DNA of 64,000 nt, taken from positions 146,832 through 210,831 of the forward strand of contig NZ_LVEN01000008.1 in the NCBI RefSeq assembly GCF_001686925.1, in the 5' to 3' direction. How positions within the stretch are numbered: the first letter of the stretch is position 1; each line of letters opens with the position of its first letter. A program made the translations under genes and the position numbers. The DNA comes from Flavobacterium piscis. GTDB lineage: Bacteria; Bacteroidota; Bacteroidia; Flavobacteriales; Flavobacteriaceae. Positions 35,392-43,821 of the stretch are shown here, piece after piece. The notes beneath the pieces were generated by a model, which ran no database searches, was not told where the DNA came from, and saw only the letters and a list, made by a program, of their open reading frames with translations.

Positions 35392-36225
35392 ATGAAAAAA
35401 ATATTATTCCCCACAGATTTTTCCGAATGTGCAACAAATGCATTTGTGCATGCTTTAGAATTTGCAAAAGTGGTCAATGCTGAACTTATTTTGTTACATA
35501 CTTTTGAAATTCCAGTATATGATAGCCAGTTTTTCCCGGAAAACTATGCAGCGATTTACAGCTCAATAGAATTGGCAAAATTTGAAATGTTCAAAGACGA
35601 AATTCCAAAGTTAAGAACCATTGCAGAAGAACGAAATTTAAGCGATATTGTAATAAAACACCGCCTGATGGATGGAGACTTGATTTATAATTTAAAAAAT
35701 GCCGTTGAAGAAGATAAGGTAGATTTTGTGATTATGGGATCATCAGGAGAAACAGACTGGACTAAATTTTTTCTGGGATCCAATACAAGTTCTGTAATTT
35801 CAGAAATTCAGGTTCCTGTTTTATGCATTCCTGCTGATACAAAATTTAAAAAAATAAAAACAATTGGGTTTACAACCCGTTACCGCGAAAAAGATAAGGC
35901 TGAACTCAGAAAAGTATTGGATATTGCAAAAAAAACAAATGCAAAAGTAAAAAGTTTATATGTTAAAACATCGGGTTCTGATGTTTCTGATGTTACTATT
36001 AAAGAATGGGAAAGAGAATTTGCTAATGAAAATATTGAGTTTCTGGTCTTGCCAGGTGATGAAGTGAAAGAAACTATTCTTGATTTTATACTGTATAAAG
36101 ATATAGATATTCTTACGACCATAACACACAAAAGATCATTTTTTGAAGGTCTTTTCGACTCTAGTTTCACTAAAAAAATTGCCAAAGAAGTTTCTGTGCC
36201 GGTTTTAGTAATGCACGAAACCTAA
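35392..36225 (+). CDS. Universal stress protein, two tandem UspA domains
   Basis: A 277-residue cytosolic protein. Domain 1 (1-147) begins KKILFPTDFSECATNA and carries the ATP-binding pattern GSSG-9-GS (MGSSGETDWTKFFLGSNTSS). Domain 2 (about 155-277) is more divergent and lacks this motif, so probably only the first half binds nucleotide. A TAAATTTG -7 element lies at 35356-35363. The MutS-like gene follows 65 nt downstream on the same strand. Confidence 0.9.
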   Translation: MKKILFPTDFSECATNAFVHALEFAKVVNAELILLHTFEIPVYDSQFFPENYAAIYSSIELAKFEMFKDEIPKLRTIAEERNLSDIVIKHRLMDGDLIYNLKNAVEEDKVDFVIMGSSGETDWTKFFLGSNTSSVISEIQVPVLCIPADTKFKKIKTIGFTTRYREKDKAELRKVLDIAKKTNAKVKSLYVKTSGSDVSDVTIKEWEREFANENIEFLVLPGDEVKETILDFILYKDIDILTTITHKRSFFEGLFDSSFTKKIAKEVSVPVLVMHET

Positions 36226-36290
36226 AATTTTGCTTTGATAGTAAATTTGTAAGTGTAAAACCTATATTTGTATTTCATTAAATTCAAAAA

Positions 36291-38063
36291 ATGGAATCAT
36301 ATCAAAATAAAGTTGAGCGCTATACTGCAATTTTCAATAAAATCAATAAAAGATACAATAGTATAAGTATCCTGCGTCTTTTAAGTGTTTTTCTTTGTTT
36401 ATTTTTATTGTTCTATTACATAAAAACAAACGAAATCTTATACGCTGCTTTTGCTTTTCTATCTTTTGTTGGTTTTCTTTTTTTGATGAGAGTTCATTCA
36501 AAATTGTCTTTTAAAAGAGAGCTTACAAAAGCCATTTTAAAAATTAATAAAAATGAAATTACGTATCTAAAAAGAGAAAAAATCCCTTTTGAAAACGGAA
36601 TCGAATTCAACGATTTTCATCATCCTTATGCTTACGATCTTGATGTTTTTGGAGAACATTCTTTATTTCAGAACATCAACAGAACCGCTACTTTCATCGG
36701 AAAAAAAACATTAGCCAATCAGTTATTAAACTTGTCTTCTAATGAAACTATTCTGGAAAATCAGGAAGCAATTAGTGAACTTAAAACTAAAATAGACTGG
36801 CGTCAGGATTTTTTGGCTCTGGCAATGATTAGTAATGATTCTAAAGATTCATATGAATCACTACTTTATTGGAATTCATTTAAAAATAACACGCTACCTA
36901 AAGTTATAGTTGCATTATCAGTTATCCTTCCAGTCCTGTTTTTAGGTTTTTTAGCGGCCTATTTTATAACTTCAAAAACGATTATTTTATCGTATCTTAC
37001 CTATATCTTTATCGCAAACCTAATGGTTTTGGGAAGATCCTTTAAACGCATTCAATCCGAAATTGCTAAAGCAGATAACGTAGATAAAATCATCAAGCAA
37101 TACAGTTTATTGGTTCAGAAAATTGAAACAGAAACTTTTCAGTCAAAAAGGTTAATTGACTTACAAAAACAGTTAATTTTTAGAAATGTAACAGCAAGTA
37201 CGCATTTAAAAGATCTTTCAGAATTGTTTTCAAGAATGGATACCATTAACAATTTAGTAACCGCGATTGTATTCAACGGAACATTTTTATTCAATCTGCA
37301 TGTTTTAAAAGCGCTTTTAAAATGGAAAGACAATTATTCGACCGAACTCGAAAAATGGATTACAATTATTGGCGAATTTGAAGCCCTGAACAGTTTGGCA
37401 AATCTGGCCTATAACAATCCTGATTTTGTTTTTCCCGAAATCAATTCAGAATATAAAATCGGATTTTCAGACCTAAGTCATCCGTTACTTAATCCTGCAA
37501 CAAGAGTAGGGAACGACACGCATTTTTACCCGGAATCGTTCATGATTTTAACAGGCTCAAACATGTCGGGAAAAAGTACTTTTTTAAGAAGTTTAGGAAT
37601 CAATATGGTTTTAGGTGGAATAGGGTCAGTGGTTTGTGCTTCAAAAGCTAACATTCATCCACTTCCAGTTTTAGTTTCAATGAGATTATCAGATTCTTTA
37701 GCCGATAGTGAATCGTATTTCTTTGCCGAAATTAAGCGTTTAAAACAAATTATGGATGCCTTAGAAGAACGTCCGGCTTTTGTATTATTAGACGAAATTT
37801 TAAGAGGAACAAATTCAGATGATAAACGAAACGGAACAATAGAAGTAGTCAAAAAAATCATTGCTAAAAATGCCATTGGTGCCATCGCCACGCACGATAT
37901 CGAAGTTTGCTTGACAACCAACGAATATCCTGACATACTAACCAATCAATGTTTTGAAGTAGAGATTCAAAACAACGACCTTCATTTCGATTACAAACTC
38001 CGCAACGGAATCTGCAAAAATAGAAGCGCCACTTTCTTGATGCAGAAAATGGGAGTGATATAA
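36291..38063 (+). CDS. Membrane-associated MutS-like ATPase
   Basis: A 590-residue protein whose C-terminal third is a MutS-family ATPase: Walker A TGSNMSGKST (421-430), Walker B FVLLDEILRGTNSDD (Asp501-Glu502), and the ATHD signature near the end. A MutS core/lever-like helical region precedes it. Mismatch-recognition domain I is absent. Instead the N-terminus has two hydrophobic helices at about 27-66 and another hydrophobic pair at about 205-255, predicting membrane attachment. Family relatives are widespread in Bacteroidota as uncharacterised MutS-related proteins. Canonical mismatch repair is unlikely. Confidence 0.88.
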   Translation: MESYQNKVERYTAIFNKINKRYNSISILRLLSVFLCLFLLFYYIKTNEILYAAFAFLSFVGFLFLMRVHSKLSFKRELTKAILKINKNEITYLKREKIPFENGIEFNDFHHPYAYDLDVFGEHSLFQNINRTATFIGKKTLANQLLNLSSNETILENQEAISELKTKIDWRQDFLALAMISNDSKDSYESLLYWNSFKNNTLPKVIVALSVILPVLFLGFLAAYFITSKTIILSYLTYIFIANLMVLGRSFKRIQSEIAKADNVDKIIKQYSLLVQKIETETFQSKRLIDLQKQLIFRNVTASTHLKDLSELFSRMDTINNLVTAIVFNGTFLFNLHVLKALLKWKDNYSTELEKWITIIGEFEALNSLANLAYNNPDFVFPEINSEYKIGFSDLSHPLLNPATRVGNDTHFYPESFMILTGSNMSGKSTFLRSLGINMVLGGIGSVVCASKANIHPLPVLVSMRLSDSLADSESYFFAEIKRLKQIMDALEERPAFVLLDEILRGTNSDDKRNGTIEVVKKIIAKNAIGAIATHDIEVCLTTNEYPDILTNQCFEVEIQNNDLHFDYKLRNGICKNRSATFLMQKMGVI

Positions 38064-38067
38064 TTTT

Positions 38068-38109
38068 AGAGTTTAGATTGTAGAGTTTAGATTGTAGAGT
38101 TTAGATTGT
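38068..38109. repeat. Three perfect tandem copies of a 14-bp repeat
   Basis: AGAGTTTAGATTGT occurs at 38068-38081, 38082-38095 and 38096-38109, directly after the MutS-like stop codon. Related TTTAGATT phrases recur near 43.65-43.82 kb, so it belongs to a dispersed simple-repeat family. Confidence 0.85.
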
Positions 38110-38152
38110 TTGGAATTTGCATTTTTTAAACTTTAGAATTTAAATTTGAATT

Positions 38153-38237
38153 AGGAGCTATTTCCTGCTATCCGTTCTAATCTTTTGTGTCCGCCGCGAC
38201 GGACACAAAAGGATTTCCGCTTCTATAAGGGCTAGGG
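38153..38237 (+). repeat. Intergenic hairpin repeat, copy A
   Basis: A copy of a family also found at 52902-52979 (inverted) and 63400-63482. Conserved left flank AGGAGCTATT, right flank GGGCTAGGG. The central hairpin is TTTTGTGTCCG (38183-38193) with CGGACACAAAA (38200-38210). The flanks are more diverged than in the other two copies. It sits between convergent genes, where it could act as a bidirectional terminator. Confidence 0.8.
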
Positions 38238-38270
38238 TATTCGTTTCCAAGAAAAAATTAACCTTAAAAT

Positions 38271-38299
38271 TTGTCACTCTGAGAGAAGTCGAAGAGAGC
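38271..38299. repeat. Short dispersed repeat, copy 1
   Basis: TTGTCACTCTGAGAGAAGTC and following GAAG match, with few changes, TTGTCACACTGAGCGAAGTT plus GAAG at 45996-46020. Both copies are intergenic. Similar phrases are common between genes in Bacteroidota genomes. Confidence 0.6.
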
Positions 38300-38317
38300 A
38301 TAGTTTTTAGAGCCAGT

Positions 38318-38421
38318 TTGTCATCCCGAGGAACGAGGGATCTCCGCAAGAAACTCCTCCTGCAAAATCGCCAATCTTTGTAGAGCTGCTTGTGGAGATC
38401 CCTCGTTCCTCGGGATGACAA
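38318..38421. repeat. 33-bp inverted repeat around a 38-nt loop
   Basis: The arm at 38318-38350 (TTGTCATCCCGAGGAACGAG and on) is the reverse complement of 38389-38421 with one mismatch. A transcript would fold into a very long hairpin. It lies 21 nt past the end of the minus-strand DsbA-like gene and may serve as its terminator; there is no coding content, so it is a small palindromic element rather than an IS. Confidence 0.85.
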
Positions 38422-38441
38422 GATTATGTATAAATCTAAAA

Positions 38442-39071
38442 TTATTTAATCACTTCCTTAATCGTATTCACAAAAGCCTCAACCGGCTGAGCGCCTGAAA
38501 CCGCATATTTCCTGTCGAAAACAAAAAACGGAACTCCCTGTACACCAATTTCATTAGCTTCATGAATATCAGAATGCACATTATCTAAATAAAGATTTTC
38601 ATTTTCAATAACTTCTTTTACTTCATTAGAATCTAAACCAGCTTTTACAGCCAACTCTATTAAAGTTTCTATATCATTTAAATCCCTTCCTTCAGTAAAA
38701 TAAGCTTTAAAGAAAATTTCTTCCATTTCATCACCTAATTTTTTGGTTTTAGCCAATTGTATAATACGATGAGAGGTTAAAGAATTTGAAATAATAGCTT
38801 TATCAAAGTGATAGTCTAAACCAACGCTTTTTGCGCGTTCTGTGACACCTTTATGCATTTCTATTGATTGCTCAACCGAAATACCTTTTCGTTCTGCCAG
38901 AAACGTAAAAACGTCTTTACCGGCTTGCGGTGTAATAGTGGGGTCAAGTTGAAAACTTTTCCACTCAATTTCAAATTCACCATTTGGAAACTCAGCTAAA
39001 GCGGTTTCCAGTTGTCTTTTTCCGATATAACAAAACGGGCACATGATGTCCGACCAAATCTCTATTTTCAT
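38442..39071 (-). CDS. DsbA family oxidoreductase (FrnE-like)
   Basis: A 209-residue thioredoxin-fold protein with the redox motif CPFC (Cys11, Cys14) at the very N-terminus (EIWSDIMCPFCYIG) and the cis-Pro segment GVQGVPFFVFDRKYAVSGAQ. There is no signal peptide, so it acts in the cytosol, as expected for FrnE-type DsbA proteins of about 210-240 residues, which are linked to oxidative stress and polyketide chemistry. It appears monocistronic. Confidence 0.92.
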   Translation of the reverse strand: MKIEIWSDIMCPFCYIGKRQLETALAEFPNGEFEIEWKSFQLDPTITPQAGKDVFTFLAERKGISVEQSIEMHKGVTERAKSVGLDYHFDKAIISNSLTSHRIIQLAKTKKLGDEMEEIFFKAYFTEGRDLNDIETLIELAVKAGLDSNEVKEVIENENLYLDNVHSDIHEANEIGVQGVPFFVFDRKYAVSGAQPVEAFVNTIKEVIK

Positions 39072-39181
39072 ATTACAAAGTTAGAAAAAAAGTTTCAGGT
39101 TTCCTGTCTCGTGTTTTTTTACCGCAAAGCACGCAAAGATTTTTCGCAAAGTTCATAAAGGTTCTCTTTATAAAATAATGC

Positions 39182-39226
39182 AAAGTTCGCAAAGCTTTAT
39201 ATCGATTCAGCTTTGCGAACTTTTTT
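39182..39226 (+). terminator. 15-bp hairpin with T-run in the dsbA-dnaN gap
   Basis: AAAGTTCGCAAAGCT (39182-39196) pairs perfectly with AGCTTTGCGAACTTT (39209-39223) and is followed by T's on the plus strand. No plus-strand gene ends here. The surrounding 39110-39270 is built of GCAAAG phrases, so this is more likely part of a repeat than a working terminator. Confidence 0.5.
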
Positions 39227-39330
39227 ATCTTAAAAACAAACCATTAAAAACTTTGCGTACTTTGTGGTAAAATCAGCACAAACCATAATCGCATTTCAAC
39301 CTGAAACTTGAAACAAAAAATCCTCCAAAT

Positions 39331-39366
39331 AAAAAACCGCAAATCTTAAAAAAAGAATTGCGGTTT
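39331..39366 (-). terminator. Terminator of dnaN
   Basis: AAACCGCAA (39334-39342) and TTGCGGTTT (39358-39366) form a 9-bp stem; on the minus strand the second arm runs into a T-rich stretch. It lies 105 nt after the dnaN stop. The rest of the 400-nt gap (39072-39471) holds only GCAAAG-type simple repeats. Confidence 0.75.
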
Positions 39367-39471
39367 CTAGGTATAAAAAATGGTTGGTCAATAGCGATAT
39401 TTTTTTTTTACAATGATATGTCTTTAATTTGAAATTAAAAAAAATCCCTGTAACAAAAAGAAGTTTTGATG

Positions 39472-40590
39472 TTAACTATTTAACATCACAGGCATTACCA
39501 ACATAGTAACAGTTTCACCTTCTTCTAAACCATCAACTGGCGTTAGGATCCCGGCTCTGTTAGGTAATGACATTTCTAGCATAATCATGTCAGATTGTAA
39601 GTTGGTTAACATCTCAGTTAAAAAACGAGAGTTAAAACCAATTTGAAGATCATCTCCTTGATAATCACAAGTCAATCTTTCTTCTGCTTTGTTAGAGTAA
39701 TCGATATCTTCTGCAGAAACATTTAATTCAGCTCCTGCAATTTTTAAACGAATCTGGTGTGTTGTTTTGTTTGAGAAAATCGCAACACGTTTTACTGAAC
39801 TTAAAAATAAAGAACGGTCAATCATTAACTTATTTGGATTCTCTTTAGGAATTACCGCTTCGTAATTAGGGTATTTTCCGTCGATCAAGCGACACATTAA
39901 GATATAATTATCAAATGAGAAAGTCGCATTCGAATCGTTGTATTCAATTTTTACTTCAGCATCAGAACTTCCTAAAATACTTTTTAAAATATTCAAAGGT
40001 TTCTTTGGCATAATAAAATCAGCTACCTGAGATGCTTTTACATCTGTACGGGCATATTTTACCAATTTATGAGCATCTGTAGCAACAAAAGTTAAGCCTT
40101 CCGGAGAGAACTGAAAGAAAACTCCTGACATCACAGGACGTAAATCATCATTTCCGGCAGCAAAAATAGTTTTACTCACAGCAGTTGCCAAAACATCAGC
40201 AGGAACTAAAGTTACAGACGGATCTTCAAGATTTACAGATTTAGGAAATTCTTCTCCTGCAGCATATGCTAAAGCATATTTTCCTGAGTTTGAACTAATT
40301 TCAACCGTATTGTTTTCTTCAACTGTAAAAGTTAAAGGCTGTTCTGGAAACGTTTTCAAAATTTCAAGCAAAAGCTTCGCCGGTACAGCAACACTTCCTT
40401 TGCTTGTAGAATCGATTGATAATGTAGCAGACATAGTAGTTTCAAGATCCGAGGCCGAAACTGTCAACTCATTATTGTCTAGTTCAAATAAAAAGTTATC
40501 TAAAATAGGCAACGTATTGTTACTGTTGATTACACTACCTAAAACTTGTAATTGTTTTAATAAGTAAGAACTCGATACTATAAATTTCAT
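39472..40590 (-). CDS. dnaN: DNA polymerase III sliding clamp (beta subunit)
   Basis: A 372-residue ring-forming clamp that tethers the replicative polymerase to DNA. Three successive clamp folds are recognisable: residues 1-120 (MKFIVSSSYLLKQLQVLGSV, LPILDNFLFEL), 128-245 (RPVMSGVFFQFSPEGLTFVATDAHKLV) and 250-372 (ANKLMIDRSLFLSSVKRVAIFS in slightly different form, GFNSRFLTEML), ending in the conserved VMPVML. I start at ATG (MKFIV) rather than at an in-frame GTG eight codons upstream. It lies next to gldG, not dnaA. Confidence 0.97.
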   Translation of the reverse strand: MKFIVSSSYLLKQLQVLGSVINSNNTLPILDNFLFELDNNELTVSASDLETTMSATLSIDSTSKGSVAVPAKLLLEILKTFPEQPLTFTVEENNTVEISSNSGKYALAYAAGEEFPKSVNLEDPSVTLVPADVLATAVSKTIFAAGNDDLRPVMSGVFFQFSPEGLTFVATDAHKLVKYARTDVKASQVADFIMPKKPLNILKSILGSSDAEVKIEYNDSNATFSFDNYILMCRLIDGKYPNYEAVIPKENPNKLMIDRSLFLSSVKRVAIFSNKTTHQIRLKIAGAELNVSAEDIDYSNKAEERLTCDYQGDDLQIGFNSRFLTEMLTNLQSDMIMLEMSLPNRAGILTPVDGLEEGETVTMLVMPVMLNS

Positions 40591-40697
40591 CTCTTTTGTT
40601 TTATTTTTTTGCACTTTTTCTTAGTATTTCTTCAACTAAGATAGGTTTTACAAATATATCGTAAACAATCTTAGTTTCGCAATTTTTTTATTAACAT

Positions 40698-42383
40698 CTA
40701 TTTGCTGTATTTTCTTTTACGGATGTAAGTAAAAGCCAATCCAAAAACTAATAATATTAGAATTGGAAGTCCGATAGTTATGAATTGCGTCAGGCTGTAA
40801 TTCTTGTAAACTTTGTCTCCGTCTAATAAAGGCAAGCTGACATCTTTGCTTCTAATGTTAATAAGTCCTGTATCATCCAGCAAATAATTGATACAATTCA
40901 TCATAAAATCTTTGTTGTCGTATAAAATACCTGTACGCTGATCGTAACCTAATTCTACCGGCATCATATTTTTATCCAATTGATTTCTGGCCAAATCTCC
41001 ATCGGCAATCACAATCATTTTGTTGGGTTTTCCTTTTGCTAAAAAAGAATTTTCCTTGAAAGGTAAAACACGGTTCTCGAAAGCCGAATGAAAAGAACCT
41101 TCCAATAAAACAGAAAGTGGCTTGTTTCCTGTGTTGATGTAATCCTGAGGCGAAGTTTTTTCGGTTACGCTATTCAGCGTAATTTCCGTTGGAGTTCCAA
41201 TTACTTTCGAATATTGCGATGATTGCAACAAAACTGTTTTTTTAATTCCGTTTTTCAAAGTGTCAATCGGACTAGCGAAATCAAATTTAATTTCCCCTAG
41301 ATTTTTCACTATCGGATTATTGCTGGTTGGCGTTACAACAGGAGCAAATTTCCAGATAAATTCCTGGTATTGTGTAGCGCTTCCTTGCTCTCCGGTAGCT
41401 AATTTCAATTTACTTCCTCGTTCATCTTTTACCAGATCAGGATTAATTCTGAATCCGTATTTAAAGAACATATCATTCAGATTCAAATCTCTGGGGTACG
41501 CTAAAGTTGCTCCGGATTGATTGTATAAACTGTCCATATCAGCCGCAACCTGATCGATAAGCCATAAAGTTTTTCCACCATTCATGATAAACTGATCCAA
41601 AACTTGTTTTTCCTCATCAGTAAAACTTTGGGTTGGTTTTGAAATAATCGCTAAATCGTATTTTTTTAAGGCATCTAAAGTTCCGGTTGGACTTTTAGTA
41701 ACCGAATCTAAAGTAAAAGGCCCAATGTAGTAGCTTTCTCGAATTTGCATTAGCATTTTAGCAATATGAACTTCGTTCAACTCTCCGTTACCTTTTATAA
41801 TGGCAACTTTCTTTTGCCTGTCTTTGCTGATTTTATTAATAGCATCTGCAATAGAATATTCTAAATGCTGAATAGATCCGATAACTTTTTGCGTAGTCGA
41901 AGCACCCATTATGTTTTTCAACAAAGGAATATTAACTTCTTTATTGTTGTAAACCGCAACTGCCCACGGAAAAACCATTGCCTGAGATTGTTTTCCTTTA
42001 TCGTCAACGGTAATGTTTATTGGTGTAAGGCCTTTTTGGTACAAAGATTTTACAACGGCCATGCTTTCGTCTTCGTTTTCCATAGGATTTACAAATTCGA
42101 AAACAATATTACTATTGTAGGCCTGAAATTCTTCCAGTAATTGTCTGGTTTCTTGTTGTAAACGTTTAAAATCTGCCGGCAAATCGCCTTGCATATAAAT
42201 CTTGATCGATAAGGGATTTTTAACCTGTTTTACAATTTGCAAAGAGGTTTCTGATAATGTGTAACGTTTGTCTTTGGTTAAATCAAATCGGTGGAAAAAT
42301 AAACTTCCTAAAACATTTAAAACGATTAAAACAAAAACAGTTATACCTAACGTTTTGATATTTTGTTGAGTAGATGTTTTCAT
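40698..42383 (-). CDS. gldG: Gliding motility ABC transporter-associated protein GldG
   Basis: A 561-residue protein with an N-terminal membrane helix (GITVFVLIVLNVLGSLFF), a large periplasmic domain starting with the diagnostic FDLTKDKRYTLS, and a C-terminal helix (LPILILLVFGLAFTYI) before a basic tail. In Flavobacterium johnsoniae GldG acts with GldA (ATPase) and GldF in an ABC transporter needed for gliding motility. Its start overlaps the gldF stop by 1 nt, so both are translated from one mRNA. gldA is not in the window, as is usual. Confidence 0.95.
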   Translation of the reverse strand: MKTSTQQNIKTLGITVFVLIVLNVLGSLFFHRFDLTKDKRYTLSETSLQIVKQVKNPLSIKIYMQGDLPADFKRLQQETRQLLEEFQAYNSNIVFEFVNPMENEDESMAVVKSLYQKGLTPINITVDDKGKQSQAMVFPWAVAVYNNKEVNIPLLKNIMGASTTQKVIGSIQHLEYSIADAINKISKDRQKKVAIIKGNGELNEVHIAKMLMQIRESYYIGPFTLDSVTKSPTGTLDALKKYDLAIISKPTQSFTDEEKQVLDQFIMNGGKTLWLIDQVAADMDSLYNQSGATLAYPRDLNLNDMFFKYGFRINPDLVKDERGSKLKLATGEQGSATQYQEFIWKFAPVVTPTSNNPIVKNLGEIKFDFASPIDTLKNGIKKTVLLQSSQYSKVIGTPTEITLNSVTEKTSPQDYINTGNKPLSVLLEGSFHSAFENRVLPFKENSFLAKGKPNKMIVIADGDLARNQLDKNMMPVELGYDQRTGILYDNKDFMMNCINYLLDDTGLINIRSKDVSLPLLDGDKVYKNYSLTQFITIGLPILILLVFGLAFTYIRKRKYSK

Positions 42384-43108
42384 TACGCTTTAAAAGATTT
42401 TAATTGATAAACGGTAAAAGACAGAAATAATACAGTGATACTCAAAAAGTAAATCACATCACGAGTATCAATTACGCCGCGGCTCATGCTTTTAAAATGA
42501 TCCTGCATGCCTAATGCCGAAATGATAGTAAACGATCCGGGAATCAATGATGCTAAACCTTCAAATCCAAAATAAAAGATAAAACACAGAAAAACAGAAA
42601 TAATAAATGCTACAATTTGATTTTCAGACAGGGTAGAAGTAAAGATTCCGATTGCTGAATAAGCTGCAATAAGAAACAATAAACCAAAATAAGAACCAAT
42701 TGTGCTGCCCATATCGATGTTTCCTTCTGGTGAACCTAAAGCAGAAATTACTTTGACATATATAAAAGTTGGAATAATCGCTAAAACAATCAATAGAAGA
42801 GAGCCAAAAAATTTTCCGTTTACGATTTCCCAAATTGATAACGGTTTAGTCAATAGCAATTCTAATGTTCCTTGTTTTTTTTCATCAGAGAAACTTCTCA
42901 TCGTAACAGCCGGAATCAGGAAAATTAAAATCCAGGGTGCCAAAGTAAAAAACGGAGTCAGATCAGCATAACCGCTTTTCAATATATTATAATCTCCTTC
43001 AAATACCCATAAAAATAGTCCGTTGCTAATTAAGAAAATAGCAATGACCAAATAGCCAATAGGAGAGCCAAAAAAGGATTTTATTTCTCGTAAAATGATT
43101 GATTTCAT
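42383..43108 (-). CDS. gldF: Gliding motility ABC transporter permease GldF
   Basis: A 241-residue polytopic permease with six hydrophobic segments, beginning MKSIILREIKSFFGSPIGYL and containing the ABC-2 type motif RSFSDEKKQGTLELLLTKPLS. It is the membrane subunit of the GldAFG transporter. gldG follows with a 1-nt overlap. The 238 nt upstream (43109-43346) contain repeated TTTCAGGTTTCAAG phrases and no gene. Confidence 0.95.
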   Translation of the reverse strand: MKSIILREIKSFFGSPIGYLVIAIFLISNGLFLWVFEGDYNILKSGYADLTPFFTLAPWILIFLIPAVTMRSFSDEKKQGTLELLLTKPLSIWEIVNGKFFGSLLLIVLAIIPTFIYVKVISALGSPEGNIDMGSTIGSYFGLLFLIAAYSAIGIFTSTLSENQIVAFIISVFLCFIFYFGFEGLASLIPGSFTIISALGMQDHFKSMSRGVIDTRDVIYFLSITVLFLSFTVYQLKSFKA

Positions 43109-43346
43109 ATGTTTTGTTTCAAGTTTTTCTTGTTTCAGGTTTCAAGTTACTTTACTTTGAACTTTTCGTTTCTAAACCTTTTATATTATTTGTTTACTAC
43201 TGTTTCAAGTTTCAGGTTTCAAATTCCAGCTTTGCGAACTTTGTGTTTTCTAACCCTTTTAAATATTTTCTTTGCGTCCTTTGCGGTTAAATCGTTCTGA
43301 TTTTCAGATCCAGCATATAACTTGAAACCTGAAACCTGAAACAATT

Positions 43347-43643
43347 TTAAGCTAAAGAAGCAATTTTATCCACACTCCACGCTTCAGGCTTTGCATTAAA
43401 TAGCTTTTTTGTAAAACTCCAAACAGTATTAAAAAGCTCAGATTGTCTGTAATTCTCTAGATCTTCTTCGGTTTCCCAATAACTGTAAGTAAAAAAGATG
43501 CATTTATCATTTTTATCCTGATACAATTCTAAAAAACGATTTCCTTCAGCATTTCGTATTTTGTCTTTCACACTTTCAAAATTCTCCAGAAAATCGGGAA
43601 TTTTTTCTTCGTGAAAACTCATTTTTACTATTCTAACGAACAT
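43347..43643 (-). CDS. Antibiotic biosynthesis monooxygenase-fold (ABM) protein
   Basis: A 98-residue protein with the ABM dimeric ferredoxin-like fold: N-terminal strand FVRIVKMSFH, the FLELYQDKNDKCIFFTYSYWET core and ELFNTVWSFTKKLF helix. The family covers small oxygenases and quinol or heme-related enzymes; no cofactor motif is decisive. I start at MFVRIV; frame extension upstream runs through simple repeats and is rejected. Confidence 0.82.
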   Translation of the reverse strand: MFVRIVKMSFHEEKIPDFLENFESVKDKIRNAEGNRFLELYQDKNDKCIFFTYSYWETEEDLENYRQSELFNTVWSFTKKLFNAKPEAWSVDKIASLA

Positions 43644-43650
43644 GTATACA

Positions 43651-43820
43651 ATTTTAGATTTTAGATTGTTGATTTTAGATTGAAAAATCTTCAATACGCG
43701 CGCAAAAGTACCAAAATTGATTGTTCTTTTTAATAAAATTTTAAAATTCGAATTGTGAAATTCCAAATTCCAAGTTTCCAGCATTATCAAATCTAAAATC
43801 TACAATCTAAAATCTAAAAT
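43651..43820. repeat. Inverted clusters of TTTTAGATT repeats
   Basis: ATTTTAGATTTTAGATTG-type sequence at 43651-43682 is mirrored by CAATCTAAAATCTAAAAT-type sequence at 43789-43820. They flank a short AT-rich stretch with GGAATTTG-like phrases upstream of the ABM gene. Same repeat family as at 38068-38109. Confidence 0.7.
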
Positions 43821-43821
43821 T

